Source: Streptomyces sp. NRRL S-337
GTDB lineage: Bacteria > Actinomycetota > Actinomycetes > Streptomycetales > Streptomycetaceae
Reading direction: 5' to 3'
DNA length: 56,037 bases
Assembly: GCF_000720175.1 (NCBI RefSeq)
Contig: NZ_JOIX01000046.1
Span: 1 to 56,037 of the forward strand
This document shows positions 9,781 to 16,991 of this stretch, piece by piece (positions within the stretch are counted from its first letter, which is position 1; each line of letters opens with the position of its first letter). The translations under genes were made by a program, and so were the position numbers. The notes under the pieces were generated by a model, which saw only the letters and a program-made list of their open reading frames with translations, was not told where the DNA came from and made no database searches.

Positions 9781-9831
9781 GGGTATACCCAGGCGTGCAT
9801 ACCCGTTTCGAATATTCCGGTCATACCGGAA
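9781..9831. promoter_or_regulatory. two palindromes upstream of the oxidase operon
   Basis: GGGTATACCC (9781-9790) is a perfect 10-bp palindrome. TTCCGGTCATACCGGAA (9815-9831) is a perfect 7-3-7 inverted repeat. Both lie in the ~340-bp gene-free stretch 9702-10040 upstream of the leftward operon beginning at 9701. They are plausible operators. The GGGTAT half-site also resembles the CstR-type operators near 10650 and 13630. No promoter hexamers could be fixed. Confidence 0.45.
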
Positions 9832-10040
9832 ACTCACAAACGGCCGTGCGCCAGTCGAGGGGTCGCGGCGCTCGCTCGGGCCGCCCGCTCCGACCCGGCG
9901 GCCGAAGAAAGCCGCCGTCAGTCCCAGTGTGACCGCGCCTCCGGTCAGTTGGGCGGCGCGGAACGGCGCGACGGACCCGGGGGCGATTCCGGCGAAGGTG
10001 TCCGTGAAGGCCCGCAGCGGTTCCTCGTGGGCCCGGTGTG

Positions 10041-10607
10041 TCAGCCGGTCAGGGCGGCGAGGGTGGCCTCAAGGTCGGTGGTCCTGGGCCGGTTGTGGGG
10101 GAGTTTGGCGAGGATCTTGGCCAGGCCGCAGGTGTTGGTGAGGGCAGAGAAGACCAGGCCGCCGGCTACGCCCGCGGACAGCAGTCGGGCCCGGGGCCGG
10201 CGCCGTGCGGCGAGCAGCCCGGTCAGTACGAGGGTGCCGGCGGCGAGGCGGACCTGGCGGTCCATGGCCCAGGGGGTGCGGGTGCCGGCGGGGCGGTGGG
10301 TGTCGTGGCCGAGCTGTGTCCAGGCGGTGGTGCCGCCGGTGAGTGTGGCGGCGCTGATGTCGTGTTCGGACAGGCGCATGCAGGCGGTGGCGGAGCGGGT
10401 GCCGGAGGCGCAGACGACGAGAAGGGCGCCGCGGTCGGCGGCCGTCTTCAAGGCGGGCAGGGCCTGGTCGAGGTGGTCGAGGGGGAGGTTGTGGGCGCCG
10501 GGCAGGTGGCCGGAGGCGTACTCGCCGGGGGTGCGCACGTCGATGACGGTCAGCTCGTGCAGGCGAGCCCTGGCCTGGTCGGCGGTGAGGGCGGTGGGGC
10601 GTGCCAC
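10041..10607 (-). CDS. rhodanese domain protein with C-terminal DUF2892 membrane segment
   Basis: A 188-aa protein. Residues ~5-105 are a rhodanese (sulfurtransferase) domain with the catalytic Cys66 in VVCASGTRSA. Residues ~125-175 hold two hydrophobic segments of DUF2892 type ending in TNTCGLAKILAKLP, as in YgaP-like membrane-anchored rhodaneses. The GTG at 10607 has AAGGAA close upstream. It is divergent from the CstR-like regulator, with a palindromic operator between them. Expected role: persulfide transfer at the membrane during sulfide or polysulfide detoxification. Confidence 0.86.
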   Translation of the reverse strand: MARPTALTADQARARLHELTVIDVRTPGEYASGHLPGAHNLPLDHLDQALPALKTAADRGALLVVCASGTRSATACMRLSEHDISAATLTGGTTAWTQLGHDTHRPAGTRTPWAMDRQVRLAAGTLVLTGLLAARRRPRARLLSAGVAGGLVFSALTNTCGLAKILAKLPHNRPRTTDLEATLAALTG

Positions 10608-10648
10608 GGGGATTTTCCTTCGCTGGGTTCGGCGTTGCCCCTTGGCTA

Positions 10649-10993
<345 letters not shown>

Positions 10994-11032
10994 GCGGCTT
11001 GTACACGCGCCGGGCGCTGCGGCGCGCGACGG

Positions 11033-11827
11033 TCAGGTGAGGGCGTCGACGAGCATGAGGGCGGCCACGGCCAGCAGCACGACGGCGAAGGTCCGCTGCA
11101 GCAGGGTGCCGGTGACTTTGGTGGCCAGGCGTTTGCCGTCCCAGGCGCCCAGGATCGCGGCGCCGGCGAAGGGGCCGATCACCGACCAGTTGACGCCGGC
11201 GGTGGTGGCGCCGCGGGTGGCCAGGGAGGCGAGTGAGTTCGCCGAGATGACCAGCAGGCTGGTGCCGACGGCGGCTTGCATCTCGAAGGCGAGCACGGTG
11301 ACCAGAGCTGGGACGGCGAGGAAGCCCCCGCCGACCCCGAGCAGTCCGGTCAGCGCCCCCAGCCCTGCACCGGTCCCGGCAGCCTTGGCCGGCCGCACCG
11401 CCGGCGGCTCTCCGGAGCTCATCTGTCCGGAGCTCGCCTGGCCGGTGCTCGCCTGGCCGGTGCTCGCCTGGCCGGTGCGCAGCATTTTGACGGCGGCGAG
11501 TGCGGCGATGGCGGCGAACGTGGCGGTCAGGACCGGCTGGGGCAGTCGGGAGGCGGCCGCCCCGGCCGCGGCGGCGGGCAGGAGTCCGGCCGTGGCGAAG
11601 AGGGTGCCGGCCTTCCAGCGCACGTTGCCGGTGCGGGCGTGGGCATACAGGGCGGTGAGCGAGGTGGCGGTGACGATGATCAGGCTGGCGGTGGTGGCGG
11701 CCGCCGGGGTGAAGCCGAGCAGGTAGATCAGCGCGGGCACCGCCAGTCCACTGCCGCCCCCGCCGAGCGCGCCGAGCGCGAGCCCGACCACGCCTCCGGC
11801 GGCCAGGGCCAGGATCAGCGCGCTCAC
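11033..11827 (-). CDS. tauE: TauE/SafE family sulfite/sulfur-anion exporter
   Basis: A 264-aa membrane protein with two homologous halves, each starting with a glycine-rich helix: GALGGGGSGLAVPALIYLLGFTP and GLLGVGGGFLAVPALVTVLAF. This is typical of TauE/SafE (DUF81). The linker between halves contains a TGQAS-type repeat encoded by three 15-bp copies at about 11428-11475. The start GTG at 11827 overlaps the stop of the upstream rhodanese (GTGA), so it is translationally coupled. Likely role: export of sulfite or thiosulfate formed by the CstB-like enzyme. Confidence 0.88.
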   Translation of the reverse strand: MSALILALAAGGVVGLALGALGGGGSGLAVPALIYLLGFTPAAATTASLIIVTATSLTALYAHARTGNVRWKAGTLFATAGLLPAAAAGAAASRLPQPVLTATFAAIAALAAVKMLRTGQASTGQASTGQASSGQMSSGEPPAVRPAKAAGTGAGLGALTGLLGVGGGFLAVPALVTVLAFEMQAAVGTSLLVISANSLASLATRGATTAGVNWSVIGPFAGAAILGAWDGKRLATKVTGTLLQRTFAVVLLAVAALMLVDALT

Positions 11828-12186
11828 GCTATGACACCGCTGCCGCCGCTCCGGTCGGTGACCGGCAGGCCCGCTCGGGCCCAGGCGGTCATGCCGCCGA
11901 CGACATCCGCCGCCGGAACGCCGCGGCCGGCCAGCAGCTCGGCGGCCTGCCGGAAGCGGTGCCCGGTGCGGCAGACGGCCACCACCGGTGTGCCCCGCGC
12001 GGCGGCCGGGAGAGCAGCGCCGGCCATCAGGCGGGAAAGCGGCAGGTGCAGTGCGCCCGGCGCGTGACCGGCGTTCCACTCCGGCGTTTCCCGGACGTCG
12101 ACGAGGACGGCCTGGCCGTCGGTGGCCTGCTGGTGGGCCTGCGCGGGGGAGAGGCGGCCGGGGCCACGGCGAAGAAGCGAGAACAT
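11824..12186 (-). CDS. single-domain rhodanese
   Basis: A 120-aa cytoplasmic rhodanese with the conserved VDVRE motif at residues 29-33 and active-site Cys72 in AVCRTGHR. Second gene of the leftward operon, between the CstB-like gene (37-bp gap) and tauE (GTGA overlap). It probably moves sulfane sulfur between the persulfide dioxygenase and low-molecular-weight thiols. Confidence 0.88.
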   Translation of the reverse strand: MFSLLRRGPGRLSPAQAHQQATDGQAVLVDVRETPEWNAGHAPGALHLPLSRLMAGAALPAAARGTPVVAVCRTGHRFRQAAELLAGRGVPAADVVGGMTAWARAGLPVTDRSGGSGVIA

Positions 12187-12223
12187 GAGGCGATCTTTCG
12201 GTGTTCGTGGTGCGGTACAGCGA

Positions 12224-13600
12224 TCACTCGGTGCTGTCGGGACGGGTGAGGGTGAGACCAGCGTCGGCGGCGGCCTCGAAGGCGTCGTCGACGGCGACCA
12301 CCTCGCGCCCGGCGGCGTGCAGCAGGGATGCGGCGATCGCCGCGCGCATCCCGCCGGCGCAGTGCACCCAGACCACACCGTTCGGCACCTCGCCGAGGCG
12401 GCCGGGCAGCTCGTGGATCGGGAGGTGCACCGAGCCGTCGATGAACCCGTCCGCACGCTCGGCATCCCGGCGCACGTCCAGCACCACCACCTGCTCGCCG
12501 CGCTCGCGTACCGTCGCCAGGTCGGCGAAGCGGGCGCGGGGGAACGAGGCCGGCTGCTCGCCCTCACGGACCCATGCGTGCGGGTCGCCGGTGGCGGCGG
12601 CGGCAGGGCGGTCGATGCCCACCCGGGCCAGCTCACGCTGTGCGGCGGCGATCTGTTCGGGCGTCTCGGCCAGCAGGGTGACCGGCTTGCCCCACGGGAT
12701 CAGCCAGGCCAGGTAGGTGGCGAGCTTGCCCGCGCCCTCGAAGTTGAACGATCCGGCCACGTGCCCCTCGGCGAAGGCGACGCGGTTGCGCAGGTCCACC
12801 ACCCACTCCCCGGCCGCCAGCCGCTCGGCGATCTCCTCGGCGTTCGCCGGCCGCGGCGGGGTCAGGTCGATGGGAACGGGACCGGCGGCGTTGGCCGGGC
12901 CCATGTGCGCGTAGTAGGCGGGCACATCGTCCAGTCCGGCGAGCAGCTCGGCGACGAAGGTGTCCACGTCCTTGGTCAGCGCGTTGTTGGTCTTGCGCTC
13001 CTTGCCGATCGTGCTCGTGTCGCCCTCCGCCTGGGAGGAGGAGCAGAAGCTGCCGAACCCGTGGGTGGGCAGCACCGGAACGCCGTCGTCCAGCTCGTCG
13101 GCCAGGCGATGGGCGGAGGCGTGCTGAGCACGGGCCAACTGCTCGGTGAGCCGCGGCTCCACCAGGTCCGGCCGCCCGACGGTGCCGATCAGCAGCGATC
13201 CGCCGGTGAACGCCGCCACCGCCTCGCCTTCCTCTTCCGCGACGTAGGAGGTGTGGTGCGGGGTGTGACCGGGCGTGGCCACGGCACGCAGCACCAAGCC
13301 CTCGTCCACCGTCAACGTGTCACCATCGGCGACCGGAGTACGGCTGAAGGCGACCGACGCCCCGGCCGGCACCAGATAGCGGGCACCGGTGACGCGGGCC
13401 AGCTCCAGACCGCCGCTTATGTAGTCGTTGTGCACGTGGGTCTCGACCACACAGGCGATGCGAACCCCGCGGCGGGCCGCCGCGGCGATGACCTGCTCGA
13501 TGTCCCGGGGCGGGTCCACCGCCACCGCGGCACCACGCCCGCCGGCCAGGTAGCTGCGGTTGCCCAGGCCCTCGAATTCCAAGGTGTCGACGAAGAACAC
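12224..13600 (-). CDS. cstB: CstB-like persulfide dioxygenase-rhodanese fusion
   Basis: A 458-aa protein. An N-terminal metallo-beta-lactamase domain carries iron ligands His55/His57/Asp59 (THVHNDY), His112 (GHTPHHTSY) and Asp145 (VGRPDL). A first rhodanese-like repeat (~250-340) lacks the active-site Cys (sequence LLAET). A C-terminal rhodanese has Cys414 (WVHCAGGMRA). This order is that of staphylococcal CstB, which oxidises thiol persulfides to thiosulfate and thiol. The GTG start has GAGGAG upstream. It heads the operon cstB-rhodanese-tauE, with two palindromic operators just upstream. Confidence 0.88.
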   Translation of the reverse strand: MFFVDTLEFEGLGNRSYLAGGRGAAVAVDPPRDIEQVIAAAARRGVRIACVVETHVHNDYISGGLELARVTGARYLVPAGASVAFSRTPVADGDTLTVDEGLVLRAVATPGHTPHHTSYVAEEEGEAVAAFTGGSLLIGTVGRPDLVEPRLTEQLARAQHASAHRLADELDDGVPVLPTHGFGSFCSSSQAEGDTSTIGKERKTNNALTKDVDTFVAELLAGLDDVPAYYAHMGPANAAGPVPIDLTPPRPANAEEIAERLAAGEWVVDLRNRVAFAEGHVAGSFNFEGAGKLATYLAWLIPWGKPVTLLAETPEQIAAAQRELARVGIDRPAAAATGDPHAWVREGEQPASFPRARFADLATVRERGEQVVVLDVRRDAERADGFIDGSVHLPIHELPGRLGEVPNGVVWVHCAGGMRAAIAASLLHAAGREVVAVDDAFEAAADAGLTLTRPDSTE

Positions 13601-13626
13601 GACTGCGACTCCTCACTGAAGCGGTG

Positions 13627-13675
13627 TACCCCCGGGGTATCTGCATGCACTCTAACAGGGGTACCCCCGGGGGTA
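13627..13675. promoter_or_regulatory. two CstR-type operators upstream of cstB
   Basis: TACCCCCGGGGTA (13627-13639) and TACCCCCGGGGGTA (13662-13675) are near-identical palindromes about 35 bp apart centre to centre. They lie 27-75 bp upstream of the cstB start. They share the ACCC/GGGT core of the 10649-10668 site, so the CstR-like repressor probably controls the whole module. Confidence 0.7.
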
Positions 13676-13710
13676 TTCCTGAAGATGCAATACCTGCTCT
13701 CCGAGCGTCG

Positions 13711-13728
13711 CCTCCGGGTACCCGGAGG
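13711..13728. promoter_or_regulatory. 18-bp perfect palindrome
   Basis: CCTCCGGGTACCCGGAGG is perfectly self-complementary. It lies between the cstB operators and the permease gene at 13957. It shares the GGTACC core of the nearby operators with different flanks. It could be a third operator for the rightward unit, or a hairpin. Confidence 0.5.
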
Positions 13729-13956
13729 GATAGTGCGGAATCAGTTGTTCCGCCCCGTCCCGGAGTTTTCGTGCCCTACGAACACCACGCCGCCCTCGTC
13801 ATTCGCTGATCCGGCACGAAGACCAACCTGGGGCCCCACCACGCCTTCCGTGTCCCAGCAGTTGCTGTGCCGGAGGCTGGTGGAAATGAAGCAGCCTGCC
13901 CGACTCCCGACAGATGAACGTGCGGCCGCCGCATCGTGCCGGGAGAAGATCTGACG

Positions 13957-15213
13957 GTGAACTCATCTGTGGCGGAGGCTGTCTCCGTCTTCCTGCTCCT
14001 GGCGGTGCTGGCGTGCGCGGTCATCCGACCGTTCGGGTGGCCGGAGGCGGTCGTGGCCGTCCCGGCCGCGGGCGTGGTGATCGCGACCGGGGCGATCTCG
14101 TGGGGGCACGCCCGCGAGGAGGCGGAGCGGCTGGGGCCGGTGATCGGATTCCTCGCGGCGGTCCTGGTCCTTGCCCAATTGTGCGATGACGAGGGGCTGT
14201 TCCATGCGTGCGGGGTCTGGATGGCCCGGAGTGCGGCGGGTCGCCCGCACCTGCTGCTGGTGCAGGTGTTCGCGGCCGCATCGGTGATCACTGCGGTGCT
14301 CAGTCTGGACGCCACCATCGTGCTCCTCACGCCGGTGGTGTTCGCCACCGCAGCCCGGCTCGGCGCCCGGCCCAAACCGCATGTCTACGCCTGCACTCAC
14401 CTGTCCAACACCGCGTCGCTGCTGTTGCCGGTCTCCAACCTGACGAACCTTCTGGCGTTCGCCGCCAGCGGGCTGAGCTTCACCCGGTTCGCCGCGCTGA
14501 TGGCCTTGCCGTGGCTGGTGGCGATCGCCTGCGAGTACGTGGTCTTCCGCCGGTTCTTCGCCACCGACCTCGATGCCGGGGCTCAGGCCCCGCCGGCCGC
14601 CGAGCCGCGCGAGGTGCCGGTGTTCGCCCTGGTCACGGTGGTGTGCACGCTGGCCGGTTTCGTGCTGACCTCCGCGGTGGGGATCGATCCGGCCTGGGCG
14701 GCCTTCGCGGGTGCCGTCGTGCTCGCCGGGCGGGCCCTGGTGCAGCGCCGCACCACGCCCACGGCCGTCGTGCGCGCCGCCGCGGTACCGTTCCTCGCCT
14801 TCGTACTGGCCTTGGGCGTGGTGGTCCGTGCGGTCGTCGACAACGGGCTGGCCACCGGGCTGGGGCACCTGGTCCCCGGTGGCACGGGCCTCGCGGCTCT
14901 GCTCGGCACCGCGGCTCTGGCCGCGGTGCTGGCCAATGCCATCAACAACCTGCCCGCCGTGCTGGTGCTGCTGCCGCTGACCGCCCCGTCCGGGCCCGGC
15001 GCGGTCCTGGCGGTGCTGCTGGGCGTGAACATCGGCCCGAACCTCACCTATGCCGGATCCCTGGCCACGCTGCTGTGGCGGCGCATCGTGCACGAACACG
15101 ACAGTGACGTCGCACTCGGCGAGTTCACCCGGCTCGGTGTGCTCACCGTGCCTGCCGCGCTGGTGCTGTCGGTGCTGGCACTGTGGACCTCGCTGACCCT
15201 CATCGGAGGCTGA
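13957..15213 (+). CDS. ArsB/NhaD-superfamily ion permease
   Basis: A 418-aa membrane protein with about ten predicted helices. Family signs are the LSLDATIVLLTPVVFA helix, SLLLPVSNLTNLLAFA, ANAINNLPAVLVLLPL and the late ArsB-like NIGPNLTYAGSLATLLWRR. ArsB homologues export arsenite; relatives carry other anions or sodium. The gene is not in the ars operon (24983-27541) but sits between sulfur-detox genes and a UspA gene, so its substrate is open. The GTG at 13957 is chosen, preceded by GGGAGA. Confidence 0.82.
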   Translation: MNSSVAEAVSVFLLLAVLACAVIRPFGWPEAVVAVPAAGVVIATGAISWGHAREEAERLGPVIGFLAAVLVLAQLCDDEGLFHACGVWMARSAAGRPHLLLVQVFAAASVITAVLSLDATIVLLTPVVFATAARLGARPKPHVYACTHLSNTASLLLPVSNLTNLLAFAASGLSFTRFAALMALPWLVAIACEYVVFRRFFATDLDAGAQAPPAAEPREVPVFALVTVVCTLAGFVLTSAVGIDPAWAAFAGAVVLAGRALVQRRTTPTAVVRAAAVPFLAFVLALGVVVRAVVDNGLATGLGHLVPGGTGLAALLGTAALAAVLANAINNLPAVLVLLPLTAPSGPGAVLAVLLGVNIGPNLTYAGSLATLLWRRIVHEHDSDVALGEFTRLGVLTVPAALVLSVLALWTSLTLIGG

Positions 15214-15218
15214 CCGCC

Positions 15219-15695
15219 ATGAAAGTCATCGCCTGGATCACCGAAGGCACCTGGCCCGCCGGCATCGACGCCACGCGTACCCACGCCCCCGACGGTGCCG
15301 CGATCGTGCTGCTCCACGTCACTCCGGCCGACGTCCCGGGTGCGGCGCACGGCGCGTTCGCCGGTCTGCTCGGCCGCGGCCACCCCGAACGAGACCCCGG
15401 CACCAGACTGGAGCACCTGGCCGCCGCCTCCGCCGACCAACTCCTCGCTCAGGCCGAGCAGCGCCTGGGCCGCCCGTGCACCCGGGTCGAGCGCACCGGC
15501 CGCGTCGAGCGGGAGGTCGTCGCCGCGGCGGAGGGCGCGGACCTGCTCGTTCTCGCCCGCGACGGCGACCGTACGCACCTCGGGCCGCGGAGCCTGGGGC
15601 CGGCCAGCCGCTTCATCGTCGACCATGCCCCCTGCCCCGTCCTGCTGGTGTGGCCCGAGCCCGCACCGGGCATCGCCACCATGCCGCCCCCGTGA
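15219..15695 (+). CDS. universal stress protein (UspA family)
   Basis: A 158-aa single-domain Usp. The C-terminal pattern LGPRSLGPASRFIVDHAPCPVLLVWP corresponds to the family's nucleotide-binding G-x2-G-x9-G(S/T) region in modified form. Its ribosome site GGAGG overlaps the end of the permease gene, which stops six bases upstream. It is therefore probably co-transcribed with the permease. Confidence 0.82.
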   Translation: MKVIAWITEGTWPAGIDATRTHAPDGAAIVLLHVTPADVPGAAHGAFAGLLGRGHPERDPGTRLEHLAAASADQLLAQAEQRLGRPCTRVERTGRVEREVVAAAEGADLLVLARDGDRTHLGPRSLGPASRFIVDHAPCPVLLVWPEPAPGIATMPPP

Positions 15696-15768
15696 AGGCC
15701 CGGCGGGGCATCGCGAGCCGCTACGTCAAGACGCTCGAGAGCCACCTCGCCGGCCGCCACCTCCGCGC

Positions 15769-16722
15769 CTACCGAAAGCCGAGGTGCGGATCGGCGCCGA
15801 CCAGCTCACTGCTGACGGCCCACAGGTGAGCGGCGACGGCCGGGTCGGCCATATGCGAGGGGGTGGGCTCACGCCGCGGTTTGCCCCGCAGGCCGAAGAC
15901 CCTCGGCCCCCACAGCTGCCCTCCCCGCACCTCCGGGTCGAGGACGGCACGGACGACGGGCCATGCTCCGGCGTCCTTGCCCTGCACCAAGAGCGCGGAG
16001 GGCAAGGCGCGCAGCCGCTCGCCGGCGGTGGTGGTGACGCCTACCGGCGGGCGGGACGGGGTGAGCGAGTCCAGAGCGCCGCCGGGGTGGGCCACCACAC
16101 TGAGCACCGTGCTGCCGACGGCACGCAGGCGGCGATCGAGTTCGAAGCCGAAGCACATCTGGGCCAGCTTCGACCGGCCGTAGGTGCGCTTGGGCCGGTA
16201 GTCCTGGGTCGACTGGAGATCGCCGAGGTCCAGTCGCTCGGACCGCGCCGCGAAGCTTCCCACCGTCACGATGCGGCCCCCCGGCGCCGCGGACAGCAGG
16301 GGGGCCAGCCACTGGGTCAGCGCGAAGTGGCCGAGGTGGTTGGTGCCGAACATCAGCTCGTGGCCGTCCTCGGTCTCTCGACGCGGCGGGTCGTCGAGCG
16401 CGACCCCGGCGTTGTGGACCACCGCGTCGAGATGATCGAGGTCCAGCCTGTCTGCGGCGGTCTTCAGGGACGACAGGTCGGCAAGGTCCATGTGAAGGTG
16501 CCGCACCTGCGCGCCGGGGACGCGCGAGCGGATCGAGGCCATGGCGGCGTCGGCCTTCGCGCGGTCCCGGCTGCCGAGTATGACGACGGCGCCGGTGGCG
16601 GCGAGCTGCTCCGCGGCAAAGTAGCCGATCCCCGCGTTACCCCCGGTGACCAGGAAGATCCTGCCCTCGGCAGACGGCAGCCGGTGAACGTCCCACGGTC
16701 GGCTCTGGGATGCGGACGACAC
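15769..16722 (-). CDS. short-chain dehydrogenase/reductase
   Basis: A 317-aa NAD(P)-dependent oxidoreductase of the retinol-dehydrogenase-like SDR type. Motifs: TGGNAGIG for cofactor binding (residues ~27-34), NAG in VVHNAGV, and catalytic YGRSK preceded by a Ser in VTVGSFAA. Substrate unknown. It converges on the UspA gene, with a 73-bp gap. Confidence 0.9.
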   Translation of the reverse strand: MSSASQSRPWDVHRLPSAEGRIFLVTGGNAGIGYFAAEQLAATGAVVILGSRDRAKADAAMASIRSRVPGAQVRHLHMDLADLSSLKTAADRLDLDHLDAVVHNAGVALDDPPRRETEDGHELMFGTNHLGHFALTQWLAPLLSAAPGGRIVTVGSFAARSERLDLGDLQSTQDYRPKRTYGRSKLAQMCFGFELDRRLRAVGSTVLSVVAHPGGALDSLTPSRPPVGVTTTAGERLRALPSALLVQGKDAGAWPVVRAVLDPEVRGGQLWGPRVFGLRGKPRREPTPSHMADPAVAAHLWAVSSELVGADPHLGFR

Positions 16723-16991
16723 GATGACAGGCTCCTTGCGCTCTGGGCAGCGTGCTCATGGGGAGCACCAATCCGCCCACGGTCGCAACCTCCACCGACA
16801 TACCGCCGACAGATCACGCTCACCCCCCGACGGATTTCCGATGCCCTCCAGAAAACTGCACGGAGCAAGAAGGCCACTACGCCATGACCGGCGCAGAACT
16901 GAGCGGTGGCCCGGAGGCCGTGCGTCGTGGCTTCGCGATGGCTTTCAGAGGGCGTTGAGTGTCGCTCCGGATGAGCGTGGCGGGTGGGTGG

